Below, piece by piece: positions 1-5,495 of a DNA stretch of 6,586 bases. The notes beneath the pieces were generated by a model, which made no database searches, was not told the DNA's origin, and saw only the letters and a list, made by a program, of their open reading frames with translations. Position 1 is the first letter of the stretch. Every line of letters begins with the position of its first letter. The DNA comes from a bacterium. GTDB taxonomy: Bacteria > Krumholzibacteriota > Krumholzibacteriia > JACNKJ01. The translations under genes and the position numbers were made by a program. Where the stretch lies: NCBI GenBank assembly GCA_014382085.1, contig JACNKJ010000178.1, positions 1-6,586 on the forward strand. Reading direction: 5' to 3'.

Positions 1-154
1 ACGCCTTACGGCGCCGGCCTCGTCCGTGCTGTCCGGGAGGATAGGGGCGCTTTTCAATAGCGCAACGATCACTGAAGCAACGTTCGCCCTTCAGGAAGAG
101 TTTGTCCCCCTCACGACGGCATAGCTTGCATTTCGCGTCGGTGTATCGGGCCAT
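1..154 (-). CDS. rpsD: 30S ribosomal protein S4, N-terminal part (cut by window edge)
   Basis: S4 is a primary 16S rRNA-binding protein that starts assembly of the 30S body and lines the mRNA entry site; in enterobacteria it also represses the alpha operon. Only the first 51 codons are present. The start [20 protein letters not shown] and the downstream [12 protein letters not shown] block are typical of S4. Four cysteines at residues 9, 12, 26 and 31 (C-x2-C, then C-x4-C) mark the zinc-binding C+ form. The start is ATG at 152-154, with AGGAGG at 165-170 ten nucleotides upstream. It follows rpsK by 22 nt and is the last gene visible; the rest of S4 lies beyond position 1. The identification is secure, but nothing can be said of its RNA-binding S4 domain. 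Confidence 0.96.
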   Translation of the reverse strand, partial: MARYTDAKCKLCRREGDKLFLKGERCFSDRCAIEKRPYPPGQHGRGRRRKA

Positions 155-176
155 TTGGCCTAGACCTCCTGATAAC

Positions 177-569
177 CTAGTTTCGGCGCCGCTTAGTGGG
201 ACGGCAGCCGTTGTGAGGAACGCTGGTCTTGTCCTTGATGCCGGACACTTCAATGCCGGTACCATGGACGGAACGGATCGCGGCTTCGCGGCCGGGCCCC
301 GGACCCTTAAGATGGATCTCGCAGCGACGCAAGCCCGCGTTCATGGCGTCGCGAACGACCTTCTCGGCGGCGAGCTGGGCGGCGAAAGGAGTGCTCTTAC
401 GGCTTCCCTTGAAACCGGCAGTGCCAGCGCTGCCCCAGGCGAATACTTCGCCCTGGGTGTTCGTAACGGTGACGATGGTATTGTTGAAGCTGGACTTGAT
501 GTGCACGACACCCATCGAATCCATCTTCTTCGATTTTTTTCGTGTCGTCCTTTTCTTAGGATCAGCCAT
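177..569 (-). CDS. rpsK: 30S ribosomal protein S11
   Basis: S11 sits on the 30S platform, binds 16S rRNA near the Shine-Dalgarno/anti-SD helix and contacts S7 and S18. The 130-residue product has the usual length. A basic N-terminal tail (residues 5-15) precedes [17 protein letters not shown] (20-36), [14 protein letters not shown] (52-65), the [11 protein letters not shown] loop (89-99) and the family end [12 protein letters not shown] (118-129). One small deviation is Lys at residue 114, where DVT is usual in this segment. The start is ATG at 567-569; AGGAGG at 573-578 is only 3 nt away, rather tight, although the overlapping GAGGA gives 5 nt. It lies 55 nt after rpsM, the largest gap in the window, which can fold into a hairpin, and 22 nt before rpsD. 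The stop is TAG. Confidence 0.98.
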   Translation of the reverse strand: MADPKKRTTRKKSKKMDSMGVVHIKSSFNNTIVTVTNTQGEVFAWGSAGTAGFKGSRKSTPFAAQLAAEKVVRDAMNAGLRRCEIHLKGPGPGREAAIRSVHGTGIEVSGIKDKTSVPHNGCRPTKRRRN

Positions 570-581
570 ATTCCTCCTCAG

Positions 582-617
582 AATTTCGAGCGGGCCGAAG
601 CCCTAAACCCTGAAATT
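582..617 (-). promoter_or_regulatory. Foldable RNA element in the rpsM-rpsK gap
   Basis: On the transcribed strand, GGGC (600-603) and GCCC (592-595) close a UUCG tetraloop (596-599), including the extra-stable C(UUCG)G closure. Outside it, AAUUUC (612-617) pairs perfectly with GAAAUU (582-587), separated by an internal loop of 8 and 4 nt. The lower stem ends 3 nt before the rpsK Shine-Dalgarno. No U-tract follows, so an intrinsic terminator is unlikely. It could be a translational control site for rpsK/rpsD, a processing site or a stability element. The pairing is seen in the sequence; the function is inference. Confidence 0.5.
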
Positions 618-624
618 GTGGTTC

Positions 625-996
625 TTACTTCTTCTTCCCGCCGGGACGAGCCTTGGGGCCCTTCCTTGTCCGGGCATTCGTCTTGGTGCGCTGTCCGCGA
701 GCGGGCAGGCCCTTGCGGTGGCGGAGGCCGCGATAGCAACCGATATCCATGAGACGTTTGATGTTCATGGAGTTTTCGGTGCGAAGAGTACCCTCCGTCT
801 TGTAATCCACCTTATTGAGCTCATCGCGAAGCAGAGCATTCTGCTCCTCGGTGAGATCCTTCACGCGGATATCCGCATCGATGCCGGTGGACCCCAGGAT
901 TTTCTCGCTGGTGGTGCGGCCGACGCCGAAAATATAGGTCAACGCCACGACGATGCGCTTGTTGGCCGGAAGGTCTACGCCTTGAATTCGAGCCAA
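625..996 (-). CDS. rpsM: 30S ribosomal protein S13
   Basis: S13 lies in the 30S head, forms inter-subunit bridges with 23S rRNA and L5, and touches the P-site tRNA through its basic tail. The 123-residue product has family length. The N-terminus [20 protein letters not shown] and the helix-two-turns-helix region around [11 protein letters not shown] (24-34) are followed by the signature [20 protein letters not shown] (90-109) and the lysine-rich tail [10 protein letters not shown]. The start codon is TTG at 994-996, supported by alignment with the universal MARI N-terminus and by AGGAGG at 1004-1009, seven nucleotides upstream. It follows rpmJ by 22 nt, too little room for an E. coli-type S4-responsive pseudoknot leader unless it overlaps rpmJ. 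The stop is TAA. Confidence 0.98.
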   Translation of the reverse strand: MARIQGVDLPANKRIVVALTYIFGVGRTTSEKILGSTGIDADIRVKDLTEEQNALLRDELNKVDYKTEGTLRTENSMNIKRLMDIGCYRGLRHRKGLPARGQRTKTNARTRKGPKARPGGKKK

Positions 997-1003
997 AACC
1001 TAT

Positions 1004-1009
1004 CCTCCT
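1004..1009 (-). promoter_or_regulatory. Shine-Dalgarno of rpsM, supporting a TTG start
   Basis: A perfect AGGAGG sits 7 nt upstream of the TTG at 994-996. No ATG or GTG in the same frame gives the conserved S13 N-terminus, so this site fixes the UUG initiation codon. Confidence 0.85.
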
Positions 1010-1018
1010 AGAGGTCCA

Positions 1019-1135
1019 TCAACCCTGGCGCTGCTTGTGCCGGGGATTCTTTTTGCAAATAACCCGCACGACGCCATGGCGGCGGATAACCTTGCAGTGA
1101 TCGCACATCGGTTTTACCGAGGCTCGGACTTTCAT
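1019..1135 (-). CDS. rpmJ: 50S ribosomal protein L36 (zinc-binding type)
   Basis: L36 is the smallest 50S protein; it organises 23S rRNA near the L7/L12 stalk base. Translating this 117-nt frame gives [20 protein letters not shown], then [18 protein letters not shown] and a TGA stop: 38 residues, equal to the E. coli protein. The zinc ligands Cys11, Cys14, Cys27 and His33 are all present, so this is the C+ form. Two ATG codons stand in tandem (1136-1138 and 1133-1135). I chose the second because it gives the canonical MKVRAS start and lies 5 nt from GAGG, against 2 nt for the first. It falls 39 nt after infA and 22 nt before rpsM, its usual place in Bacillus-like clusters. Confidence 0.97.
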   Translation of the reverse strand: MKVRASVKPMCDHCKVIRRHGVVRVICKKNPRHKQRQG

Positions 1136-1140
1136 CATTA

Positions 1141-1144
1141 CCTC
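1141..1144 (-). promoter_or_regulatory. Short Shine-Dalgarno of rpmJ before tandem ATG codons
   Basis: GAGG is the only SD-like sequence before rpmJ. Its spacing of 5 nt to the second ATG, versus 2 nt to the first, favours initiation at 1135. Confidence 0.55.
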
Positions 1145-1155
1145 ACATTATCGGT

Positions 1156-1169
1156 CCGGGTGGACCCGG
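1156..1169 (-). promoter_or_regulatory. Small hairpin in the infA-rpmJ gap
   Basis: On the transcribed strand CCGGG (1165-1169), a UCCA loop (1161-1164) and CCCGG (1156-1160) form a 5-bp stem. An overlapping alternative, GGUCC with GGACC, is also possible. No U-tract follows. It stands about 11 nt upstream of the rpmJ Shine-Dalgarno. It is short and may have no function. Confidence 0.3.
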
Positions 1170-1174
1170 TTTCT

Positions 1175-1393
1175 CTACTTGTAACGGTAGACGATGCGTC
1201 CCCGGGTAAGATCGTAGGGCGAAAGCTCGACCGTGACCTTGTCCCCGGGAAGGATGCGAATTAAATGCATCCTCATTTTGCCGGCCACATGGGCCAACAC
1301 AGTGTGATTGTTCTCCAATTCAACGCGAAACATCGCGTTGGACAGGGCTTCAACCACAGTACCCTCTACCGATATGGCTCCTTGCTTTGCCAT
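1175..1393 (-). CDS. infA: Translation initiation factor IF-1
   Basis: IF-1 binds the 30S A site during initiation and strengthens the action of IF-2 and IF-3. The 72-residue product matches the family length exactly and consists of one S1-like OB-fold domain. Recognisable blocks are the EGTVVEAL strand (10-17), [20 protein letters not shown] (21-40), IRILPGDKV (45-53) and the end [15 protein letters not shown] (58-72). The start is ATG at 1391-1393, with a purine-rich GGGAGGAG immediately upstream in the 14-nt gap after map. rpmJ follows after 39 nt. The map-infA-rpmJ-rpsM order is typical of Bacillus-like and many deep-branching bacteria, tying initiation capacity to ribosome synthesis. The stop is TAG. 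Confidence 0.98.
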   Translation of the reverse strand: MAKQGAISVEGTVVEALSNAMFRVELENNHTVLAHVAGKMRMHLIRILPGDKVTVELSPYDLTRGRIVYRYK

Positions 1394-1407
1394 TCTCCTC
1401 CCGATCG

Positions 1408-2157
1408 TCAGTCTAGGAGCGTCAGGATTCTCGGTCCCTGCTCCGTCACTGCGACCGTGTGCTCGAAGTGAGCCGACAGCTTGCCGTCAGCGGTCACAAC
1501 GGTCCACTCGTCTTCGAGAGTCTTTACCTTCTCGCTCCCGACGTTCACCATCGGCTCGATGGCGAAAACCATTCCGGGTTTGAGCACGGGCCCCCTTCCT
1601 GGGGGTCCGAAGTTCGGAATCTGAGGCTCTTCATGCAACTTGGAGCCGATTCCGTGTCCGACCAGGTCTTTAACAACGGAGAAGCCGTTGGCCTCTACAT
1701 GCACCTGGATGGCGTGAGAAATGTCGCTCAGATGCTTCCCGGGAACGCACTGCTCAATACCCTTTTCCAAAGATCTGAGCGTTACATCCATGAGTCGGGC
1801 CGCTTCTTCACTCACCATGCCCACCGTGTAAGTCATGGCGGAGTCGGCCATCCAGCCGTTCTTTTCTACACCCACGTCGATACTTACCAGGTCGCCCTCT
1901 TTTAGAATGCGCCCGTCGGGGATGCCGTGCACCACCTCTTCATTCACGGAGATGCAGCTGTTGGCCGGGAATCCCATGTAACCCTTGAACGCGGGCCGGG
2001 CGCTTTCGCCCTCGATGGTTTCCCGAATTATCTCATCCAATTCCTTCGTGGACACTCCCGGACGCACAAGCTCACCGGCGGCATCCAGGGCTTTGCGGAG
2101 AATTCTCCCCGACGCGTCCATTTTATCAATCTGCCCGATGCTCTTAAGCGTGATCAC
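1408..2157 (-). CDS. map: Methionine aminopeptidase, type I
   Basis: This cytosolic metalloenzyme removes the initiator Met from nascent proteins whose second residue is small, after deformylation. The 249-residue product is the short type Ia form, with no N-terminal zinc-finger extension. The five metal ligands of the pita-bread fold are visible: Asp94 (SIDVG), Asp105 (MADSA), His168 (VGHGIG), Glu201 (AIEPM) and Glu232 (FEHTV). The substrate-site histidines His77 (VVHGIP) and His175 (LHEEP) are also present. The start is GTG at 2155-2157, overlapping the adk stop by 4 nt (GTGA); there is no convincing Shine-Dalgarno, so translation is probably coupled to adk. The N-terminus [20 protein letters not shown] aligns well with the family. 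The stop is TGA, and infA follows after 14 nt. Confidence 0.98.
   Translation of the reverse strand: MITLKSIGQIDKMDASGRILRKALDAAGELVRPGVSTKELDEIIRETIEGESARPAFKGYMGFPANSCISVNEEVVHGIPDGRILKEGDLVSIDVGVEKNGWMADSAMTYTVGMVSEEAARLMDVTLRSLEKGIEQCVPGKHLSDISHAIQVHVEANGFSVVKDLVGHGIGSKLHEEPQIPNFGPPGRGPVLKPGMVFAIEPMVNVGSEKVKTLEDEWTVVTADGKLSAHFEHTVAVTEQGPRILTLLD
2154..2157 (-). promoter_or_regulatory. Stop-start overlap GTGA between adk and map
   Basis: The GTG start of map shares bases with the TGA stop of adk. No GGAG-like sequence lies in the preceding 20 nt, which read as the last adk codons. Reinitiation by ribosomes finishing adk is the simplest explanation. Confidence 0.75.
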
Positions 2158-2828
2158 GCGGTCTGCTTTTCGCCGAACTGATCACGCAGGATCGAGAAGA
2201 TCGCATCGGTCACCGTGTCGGGCGCCTGCGATCCGTCGATCTCCACCAGCTTGTCCCGATTGCGAAAGAAGCCGATGACGGGCGCCGTTTCCTTTTCGAA
2301 GACCTCCAGCCGACGCCGGATGGTCTCGGGGCGGTCGTCGTCTCGCAGGAAGTACTTGCCCTCACACTTGGGGCAGTCGCCTTCCTCGGGAATGTCCTCG
2401 CCCAACTCGGCCGGGCTGAGGATGGCGCCGCATTCTTTGCAGGTGCGGCGGCTCGACAAGCGCTTGACCACTTCTTCGGCGTCCACCTGAATGAGCACGC
2501 CCAGATCGAGGTCACTGTCCATACCGGCCATCAAGGCTTCGAGGCCCTCGGCCTGAGCGACGGTGCGGGGGAATCCGTCTAGAATCCAACCCTTGGCGCA
2601 GTCATCCTGGCGCAGGCGATGATCCATCATGCCCAGGATGATCTCGTCGCTAACCAGCGCGCCAGTCTCCATGATCTTGCTGGCGGCCTGTCCCAGCTCC
2701 GAACCGGCGGCGATTTCCGCTCGGAGGATGTCCCCCGTGGAAATGTGAGCCAACTCGTAGCGGTCCTTGATCTTGGCCGCCTGCGTGCCTTTACCGGAAC
2801 CGGGCGCTCCCAGAAATACCAGATTCAA
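2154..2828 (-). CDS. adk: Adenylate kinase, long zinc-lid form
   Basis: Adenylate kinase interconverts ATP + AMP and 2 ADP in the cytosol, setting the adenylate balance. The 224-residue product has the P-loop GAPGSGKGT (7-15), the AMP-binding segment ISTGDILRAE (29-38), the LDGFPRT motif (83-89) and the arginine-containing DDDRPETIRRRLEVF segment (163-177). The LID domain carries Cys130, Cys133, Cys152 and Cys155 (two C-x2-C pairs), a structural zinc site common in Gram-positive and many other bacteria but replaced in E. coli. The start is TTG at 2826-2828: it gives the canonical MNLVFLG N-terminus and has GGAGG 6 nt upstream. It begins 3 nt after the secY stop and overlaps map by 4 nt. The stop is TGA. 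Confidence 0.98.
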   Translation of the reverse strand: MNLVFLGAPGSGKGTQAAKIKDRYELAHISTGDILRAEIAAGSELGQAASKIMETGALVSDEIILGMMDHRLRQDDCAKGWILDGFPRTVAQAEGLEALMAGMDSDLDLGVLIQVDAEEVVKRLSSRRTCKECGAILSPAELGEDIPEEGDCPKCEGKYFLRDDDRPETIRRRLEVFEKETAPVIGFFRNRDKLVEIDGSQAPDTVTDAIFSILRDQFGEKQTA

Positions 2829-2831
2829 GGC

Positions 2832-4130
2832 TTACCTCCGCCCTCTCAGCTTGCCCTTCTTCATGAAGCCATCGTAGTGGCGCATGAAGAGGTGGCTTTC
2901 GATCTGCTGAAGGGTATCCAGAACCACGCCGACCACGATGAGCAGCCCCGTGCCTCCGAAGTAGAAGGGCACTCGGAACTTCGCGATAAGAATGTCCGGC
3001 AGCACAGCGATGAAGGCCAGGAAGATGGCCCCCGGCAGCGTGATGCGGCTCAGAGACTTATCGATGTAGTTCGCCGTGTTCTTACCGGGGCGGATACCTG
3101 GAATGAACCCGCCGAATTTCTTCATGTTCTCCGCCATGTCCACCGGATTGAGCACGATGGCCGTATAGAAGTAGGCGAAGAAGATGATAATCAGTGCGTA
3201 GACGGCCACATAGAACGTCGTCCCCGGTGATAGCAGCCTCGTTATAGCATCCATAAAGGCGTTGCCTTGGAAGAAGGCTGATATCGTCGCCGGGAACATC
3301 ACGAAGGCCTGAGCGAAGATGATCGGAATCACGCCCGCGGTGTTGATCTTCAGCGGAATATGCGTGTTCTGCCCACCATAGACCTTTCTCCCCACCACTC
3401 GCTTTGGATACTGCACCGGAATCCGGCGCTGCCCCTGAGTCATGAAGATGATGCCCGCGATCACCAGGACCATCATGGCCAGCATCACCAGGCCGCCCAT
3501 GTAGCTCATCTGCTTGGTCTGCAGGGCCTTGATGGTGTTGAACAGGTCGGTGGGATAACGCGCGATGATGCCGATGGTAATAATGAGGCTGATCCCGTTA
3601 CCGATACCCCGTTCCGTGATCTGCTCGCCCAACCACATCACGAAAATCGTTCCCGTGGTTAGGGTGAGGATCGTTAGCAACTTGAAAGGCAGACCGGGGT
3701 GGGCGACAACCTGGGGTCCCATGGACTCCAGGAAGAAACTCACACCAATACCCTGCATGGCCGCCAGCAACACTGTGCCGTAGCGGGTAATCTGGGTAAT
3801 CTTCTTGCGCCCCTCGTCGCCTTCCTTGGCCAGCTTCTCGAAGTACGGAATAACCGCCTGGAGAAGCTGCATAATAATGGAGGCACTAATGTAGGGCATG
3901 ATGCCCAGGGCGAAGATGGTCGCCTTACTGAGGTTTCCTCCAGCGAACAGATCGTAGAGCTGAAGCACTCCACCACCCTGGTTCTGGAAGAACTCTAAAA
4001 TCGCAAGCCGATTCACGCCGGGTAGCGTCACGTGGCCGCCCAAGCGATACACAATCAACATCAAGGCCGTGAAACCAAGGCGCCGACGCAGATCGGGAAT
4101 CTTGAACATGCTCTGGAAACTGCTGATCAC
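2832..4130 (-). CDS. secY: Protein translocase channel subunit SecY
   Basis: SecY forms the membrane channel that, with SecE and SecG, exports unfolded proteins driven by SecA and inserts membrane proteins from the ribosome. The 432-residue product shows ten hydrophobic segments, roughly at 18-37, 73-95, 116-134, 150-170, 176-190, 211-230, 262-285, 305-328, 365-385 and 390-406. The plug region follows TM1 (about 58-70). Conserved blocks include GEQITERGIGNGISL (168-182), the basic loop QRRIPVQYPKRVVGRK (234-249) and the ribosome/SecA-contacting loop GFIPGIRPGKNT (341-352). The start is GTG at 4128-4130, with GGAG at 4138-4141; an ATG at residue 8 would cut the conserved N-terminus. It lies 42 nt after rplO and 3 nt before adk. 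The stop is TAA. Confidence 0.98.
   Translation of the reverse strand: MISSFQSMFKIPDLRRRLGFTALMLIVYRLGGHVTLPGVNRLAILEFFQNQGGGVLQLYDLFAGGNLSKATIFALGIMPYISASIIMQLLQAVIPYFEKLAKEGDEGRKKITQITRYGTVLLAAMQGIGVSFFLESMGPQVVAHPGLPFKLLTILTLTTGTIFVMWLGEQITERGIGNGISLIITIGIIARYPTDLFNTIKALQTKQMSYMGGLVMLAMMVLVIAGIIFMTQGQRRIPVQYPKRVVGRKVYGGQNTHIPLKINTAGVIPIIFAQAFVMFPATISAFFQGNAFMDAITRLLSPGTTFYVAVYALIIIFFAYFYTAIVLNPVDMAENMKKFGGFIPGIRPGKNTANYIDKSLSRITLPGAIFLAFIAVLPDILIAKFRVPFYFGGTGLLIVVGVVLDTLQQIESHLFMRHYDGFMKKGKLRGRR
2835..2839 (-). promoter_or_regulatory. Shine-Dalgarno of adk inside the end of secY
   Basis: GGAGG is formed by the last two arginine codons of secY (CGG AGG) directly before its TAA stop. It is 6 nt from the TTG start of adk, which supports that UUG codon and suggests coupled translation. 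Confidence 0.85.
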
Positions 4131-4133
4131 CCT

Positions 4134-4170
4134 AATTCTCCAATTTCCGCGGCAGCAGCCGCAAGAGATT
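4134..4170 (-). promoter_or_regulatory. Hairpin in the rplO-secY gap that can include the secY SD
   Basis: On the transcribed strand GCGGC (4158-4162) pairs with GCCGC (4149-4153) around a UGCU loop, extendable by two U-G pairs. Further out, AAUCUC (4165-4170) can pair with GAGAAUU (4134-4140) with one bulged A. That outer pairing would bury three bases of the secY Shine-Dalgarno GGAG (4138-4141). There is no U-tract. It may tune SecY translation; the function is inference. Confidence 0.4.
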
Positions 4171-4172
4171 CA

Positions 4173-4619
4173 CTAGGCGGCGGACTCCACTGAGCCACCG
4201 GCGGCCTCGACGAGCTCACGGGCTTTCCCGCTGCACTTCTCGACCTGAATTTTGAAAGCACGACCCACCGTGCCTTCGCCCAGCAGTTTCACCGGCAACT
4301 TGCGCTTTCCCACGAGACCGTTCTCGAAGAGAATTTCCGGAGTGATCTCCGTGATGCTCTCTGGTAGGCGCTCGAGCTGACCGACATTGACGATCTGATA
4401 CTCGACTCTAAAAATGTTGACGAATCCGCGCTTGGGGACCCGGCGCTGGATGGGCATCTGCCCACCTTCGAACCAGGCACGGGTCTTGGACCCGGAACGC
4501 GATCCCTGTCCGCCGTGTCCGCGACCGGAGGTCTTGCCAAGACCGCTTCCGCGGCCGCGGCCGAGGCGTTTCGTCTTGTGTGTCGCGCCCTCAGCGGGCT
4601 TGAGTTCGTTGAGCTTCAT
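4173..4619 (-). CDS. rplO: 50S ribosomal protein L15
   Basis: L15 is a late-assembly 50S protein that threads a long basic extension into 23S rRNA. The 148-residue product has the usual length. The glycine/arginine-rich N-terminal tail contains RLGRGRGSGLGKTSGRGHGG (18-37), followed by the FEGGQMPIQRRVPKRGF block (50-66). The globular C-terminal domain ends with KARELVEAAGGSVE (132-145), typical of the family. The start is ATG at 4617-4619; GGAGG at 4629-4633, nine nucleotides upstream, lies in the final codons of rpmD, whose stop is 4 nt before. secY follows after 42 nt, as in most spc operons. The stop is TAG. Confidence 0.98.
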   Translation of the reverse strand: MKLNELKPAEGATHKTKRLGRGRGSGLGKTSGRGHGGQGSRSGSKTRAWFEGGQMPIQRRVPKRGFVNIFRVEYQIVNVGQLERLPESITEITPEILFENGLVGKRKLPVKLLGEGTVGRAFKIQVEKCSGKARELVEAAGGSVESAA

Positions 4620-4623
4620 GGAG

Positions 4624-4812
4624 CTACTCCTCCACTTCCTCGACCCGAACCATGTGCCTTACTACAAAGGCCATGCCGCGGATCTGGGGATTATCCTCGT
4701 GAATCACCGTGTGGTGCATGCGCTTGAGACCCAGGGCCTCAATAGTTCTCTTGGCTTTGACCTTGTTTCCGATGATGGACCGGGTCTGCGTGATCTTAAG
4801 CTTCTTGGCCAT
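4624..4812 (-). CDS. rpmD: 50S ribosomal protein L30
   Basis: L30 is a small globular 50S protein contacting 23S rRNA on the solvent side; it is missing from some bacterial lineages, so its presence is mildly informative. The 62-residue product has the family length and pattern: KKLKITQTRSIIG (3-15), the central LGLKRMHHTVIHEDNPQIRG (27-46) and MAFVVRHMVRVEE (47-59). The start is ATG at 4810-4812. AGGAGG at 4821-4826, 8 nt upstream, is embedded in the last codons of rpsE, and rpmD begins 3 nt after the rpsE stop. It ends 4 nt before rplO, so rpsE, rpmD and rplO look translationally coupled. The stop is TAG. Confidence 0.97.
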   Translation of the reverse strand: MAKKLKITQTRSIIGNKVKAKRTIEALGLKRMHHTVIHEDNPQIRGMAFVVRHMVRVEEVEE

Positions 4813-4815
4813 GGC

Positions 4816-5475
4816 CTAAGCCTCCTCGTTCAAGCCGTACATCTTGCGGATGGACAGGCCGCGGCGCTTGGCCACCTGGCTGGAGGTCTTAATCCGGGTC
4901 AGTCCCTCCATGGTCGCACGGACCATGTTGTGGGGGTTGTTGGTCCCCAGAGACTTGGTCAAGATGTCGGAAATACCCGCAGCCTCGAGGACCGCACGTA
5001 CCGGCCCGCCGGCGATCACGCCGGTACCGGGAGATGCTGGCTTCATCAAGACCTTGCCCGCGCCCCAGCGTCCCGTCACCTGATAGGCGATGGTCCGATT
5101 CTGGAAGCGAGAGATGTCCACCATGCTGCGCCGGGCGGCTTCGGTGCCCTTGCGGATGGCGTCGGCGATTTCGCGAGCCTTACCCAGGCCCGTTCCCACC
5201 TTGCCGTTTCCGTCGCCCACGGCGACAAGAGCGGTGAAGCTGAAGTTCTTGCCGCCCTTCACGGTCTTGGACACGCGATTGATGGCAACAACGTTTTCGA
5301 TCAGGTTCGAGCGTTCTTCTTCCTGCTCGCGACGGCGATCACGGCCTCCGCGGCCTCCACGACCGCCACCGGGTCCGCCTCCACGGCCTCCACCGGGCCC
5401 GCCACCACGGCCTCCGCCGGGTCCGCCGCCGGGTCCGCCTCCACGCTGCCCTCCCCTGTCATTATCTCTGAACAC
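4816..5475 (-). CDS. rpsE: 30S ribosomal protein S5 with a Gly/Arg/Pro-rich N-terminal extension
   Basis: S5 lies at the mRNA entry site with S3 and S4 and affects decoding accuracy. The 219-residue product is about 50 longer than the 167-residue E. coli protein, and the excess is all N-terminal. Residues 12-39 are seven GGGP or GGGR units, then GGRGGR (40-45) and a charged stretch [10 protein letters not shown] (46-55). The S5 core follows: [20 protein letters not shown] (62-81), [16 protein letters not shown] (87-102) and [19 protein letters not shown] (150-168). The start is GTG at 5473-5475 with AAGGGGG 7 nt upstream; no other start codon lies between it and the core. It is 20 nt after rplR and 3 nt before rpmD. 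The stop is TAG. Confidence 0.96.
   Translation of the reverse strand: MFRDNDRGGQRGGGPGGGPGGGRGGGPGGGRGGGPGGGRGGRGGRDRRREQEEERSNLIENVVAINRVSKTVKGGKNFSFTALVAVGDGNGKVGTGLGKAREIADAIRKGTEAARRSMVDISRFQNRTIAYQVTGRWGAGKVLMKPASPGTGVIAGGPVRAVLEAAGISDILTKSLGTNNPHNMVRATMEGLTRIKTSSQVAKRRGLSIRKMYGLNEEA
5359..5442 (-). repeat. Seven 12-bp units encoding GGGP/GGGR in rpsE
   Basis: Seven in-frame four-codon units encode [24 protein letters not shown] and GGGR, making an eight-residue period after the first unit. Proline is always CCC, while glycine codons vary between units (GGA, GGC, GGT, GGG). The array is therefore not a fresh perfect duplication, and the protein sequence seems to be what is kept. Two shorter GGR units follow at 5341-5358. 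Confidence 0.9.
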
Positions 5476-5482
5476 GTTCGGT

Positions 5483-5489
5483 CCCCCTT
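5483..5489 (-). promoter_or_regulatory. G-rich Shine-Dalgarno of rpsE, supporting a GTG start
   Basis: AAGGGGG lies 7 nt upstream of the GTG at 5473-5475, in the 20-nt gap after rplR. It can pair with the 16S tail if one G-U wobble is allowed. It supports including the whole glycine-rich extension in the protein. Confidence 0.65.
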
Positions 5490-5495
5490 AGGTAC

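Noticed and set aside
582..617. Intrinsic terminator between rpsM and rpsK
   Set aside because: The hairpin is followed by a Shine-Dalgarno and the rpsK start rather than a U-tract, so termination is unlikely.
102..752. Plus-strand open frame of 216 codons opposite rpsD, rpsK and rpsM
   Set aside because: It crosses three conserved genes and two intergenic gaps on the other strand and resembles no protein family; a shadow frame.
997..1018. E. coli-type S4-responsive pseudoknot leader before rpsM
   Set aside because: Only 22 nt separate rpmJ and rpsM, too short for that structure, and I see no matching nested pairing.
4107..4130. Alternative secY start at the ATG of residue 8
   Set aside because: The GTG start has a GGAG 7 nt upstream and keeps the conserved N-terminus before FKIPDLRRR; the ATG would remove it.
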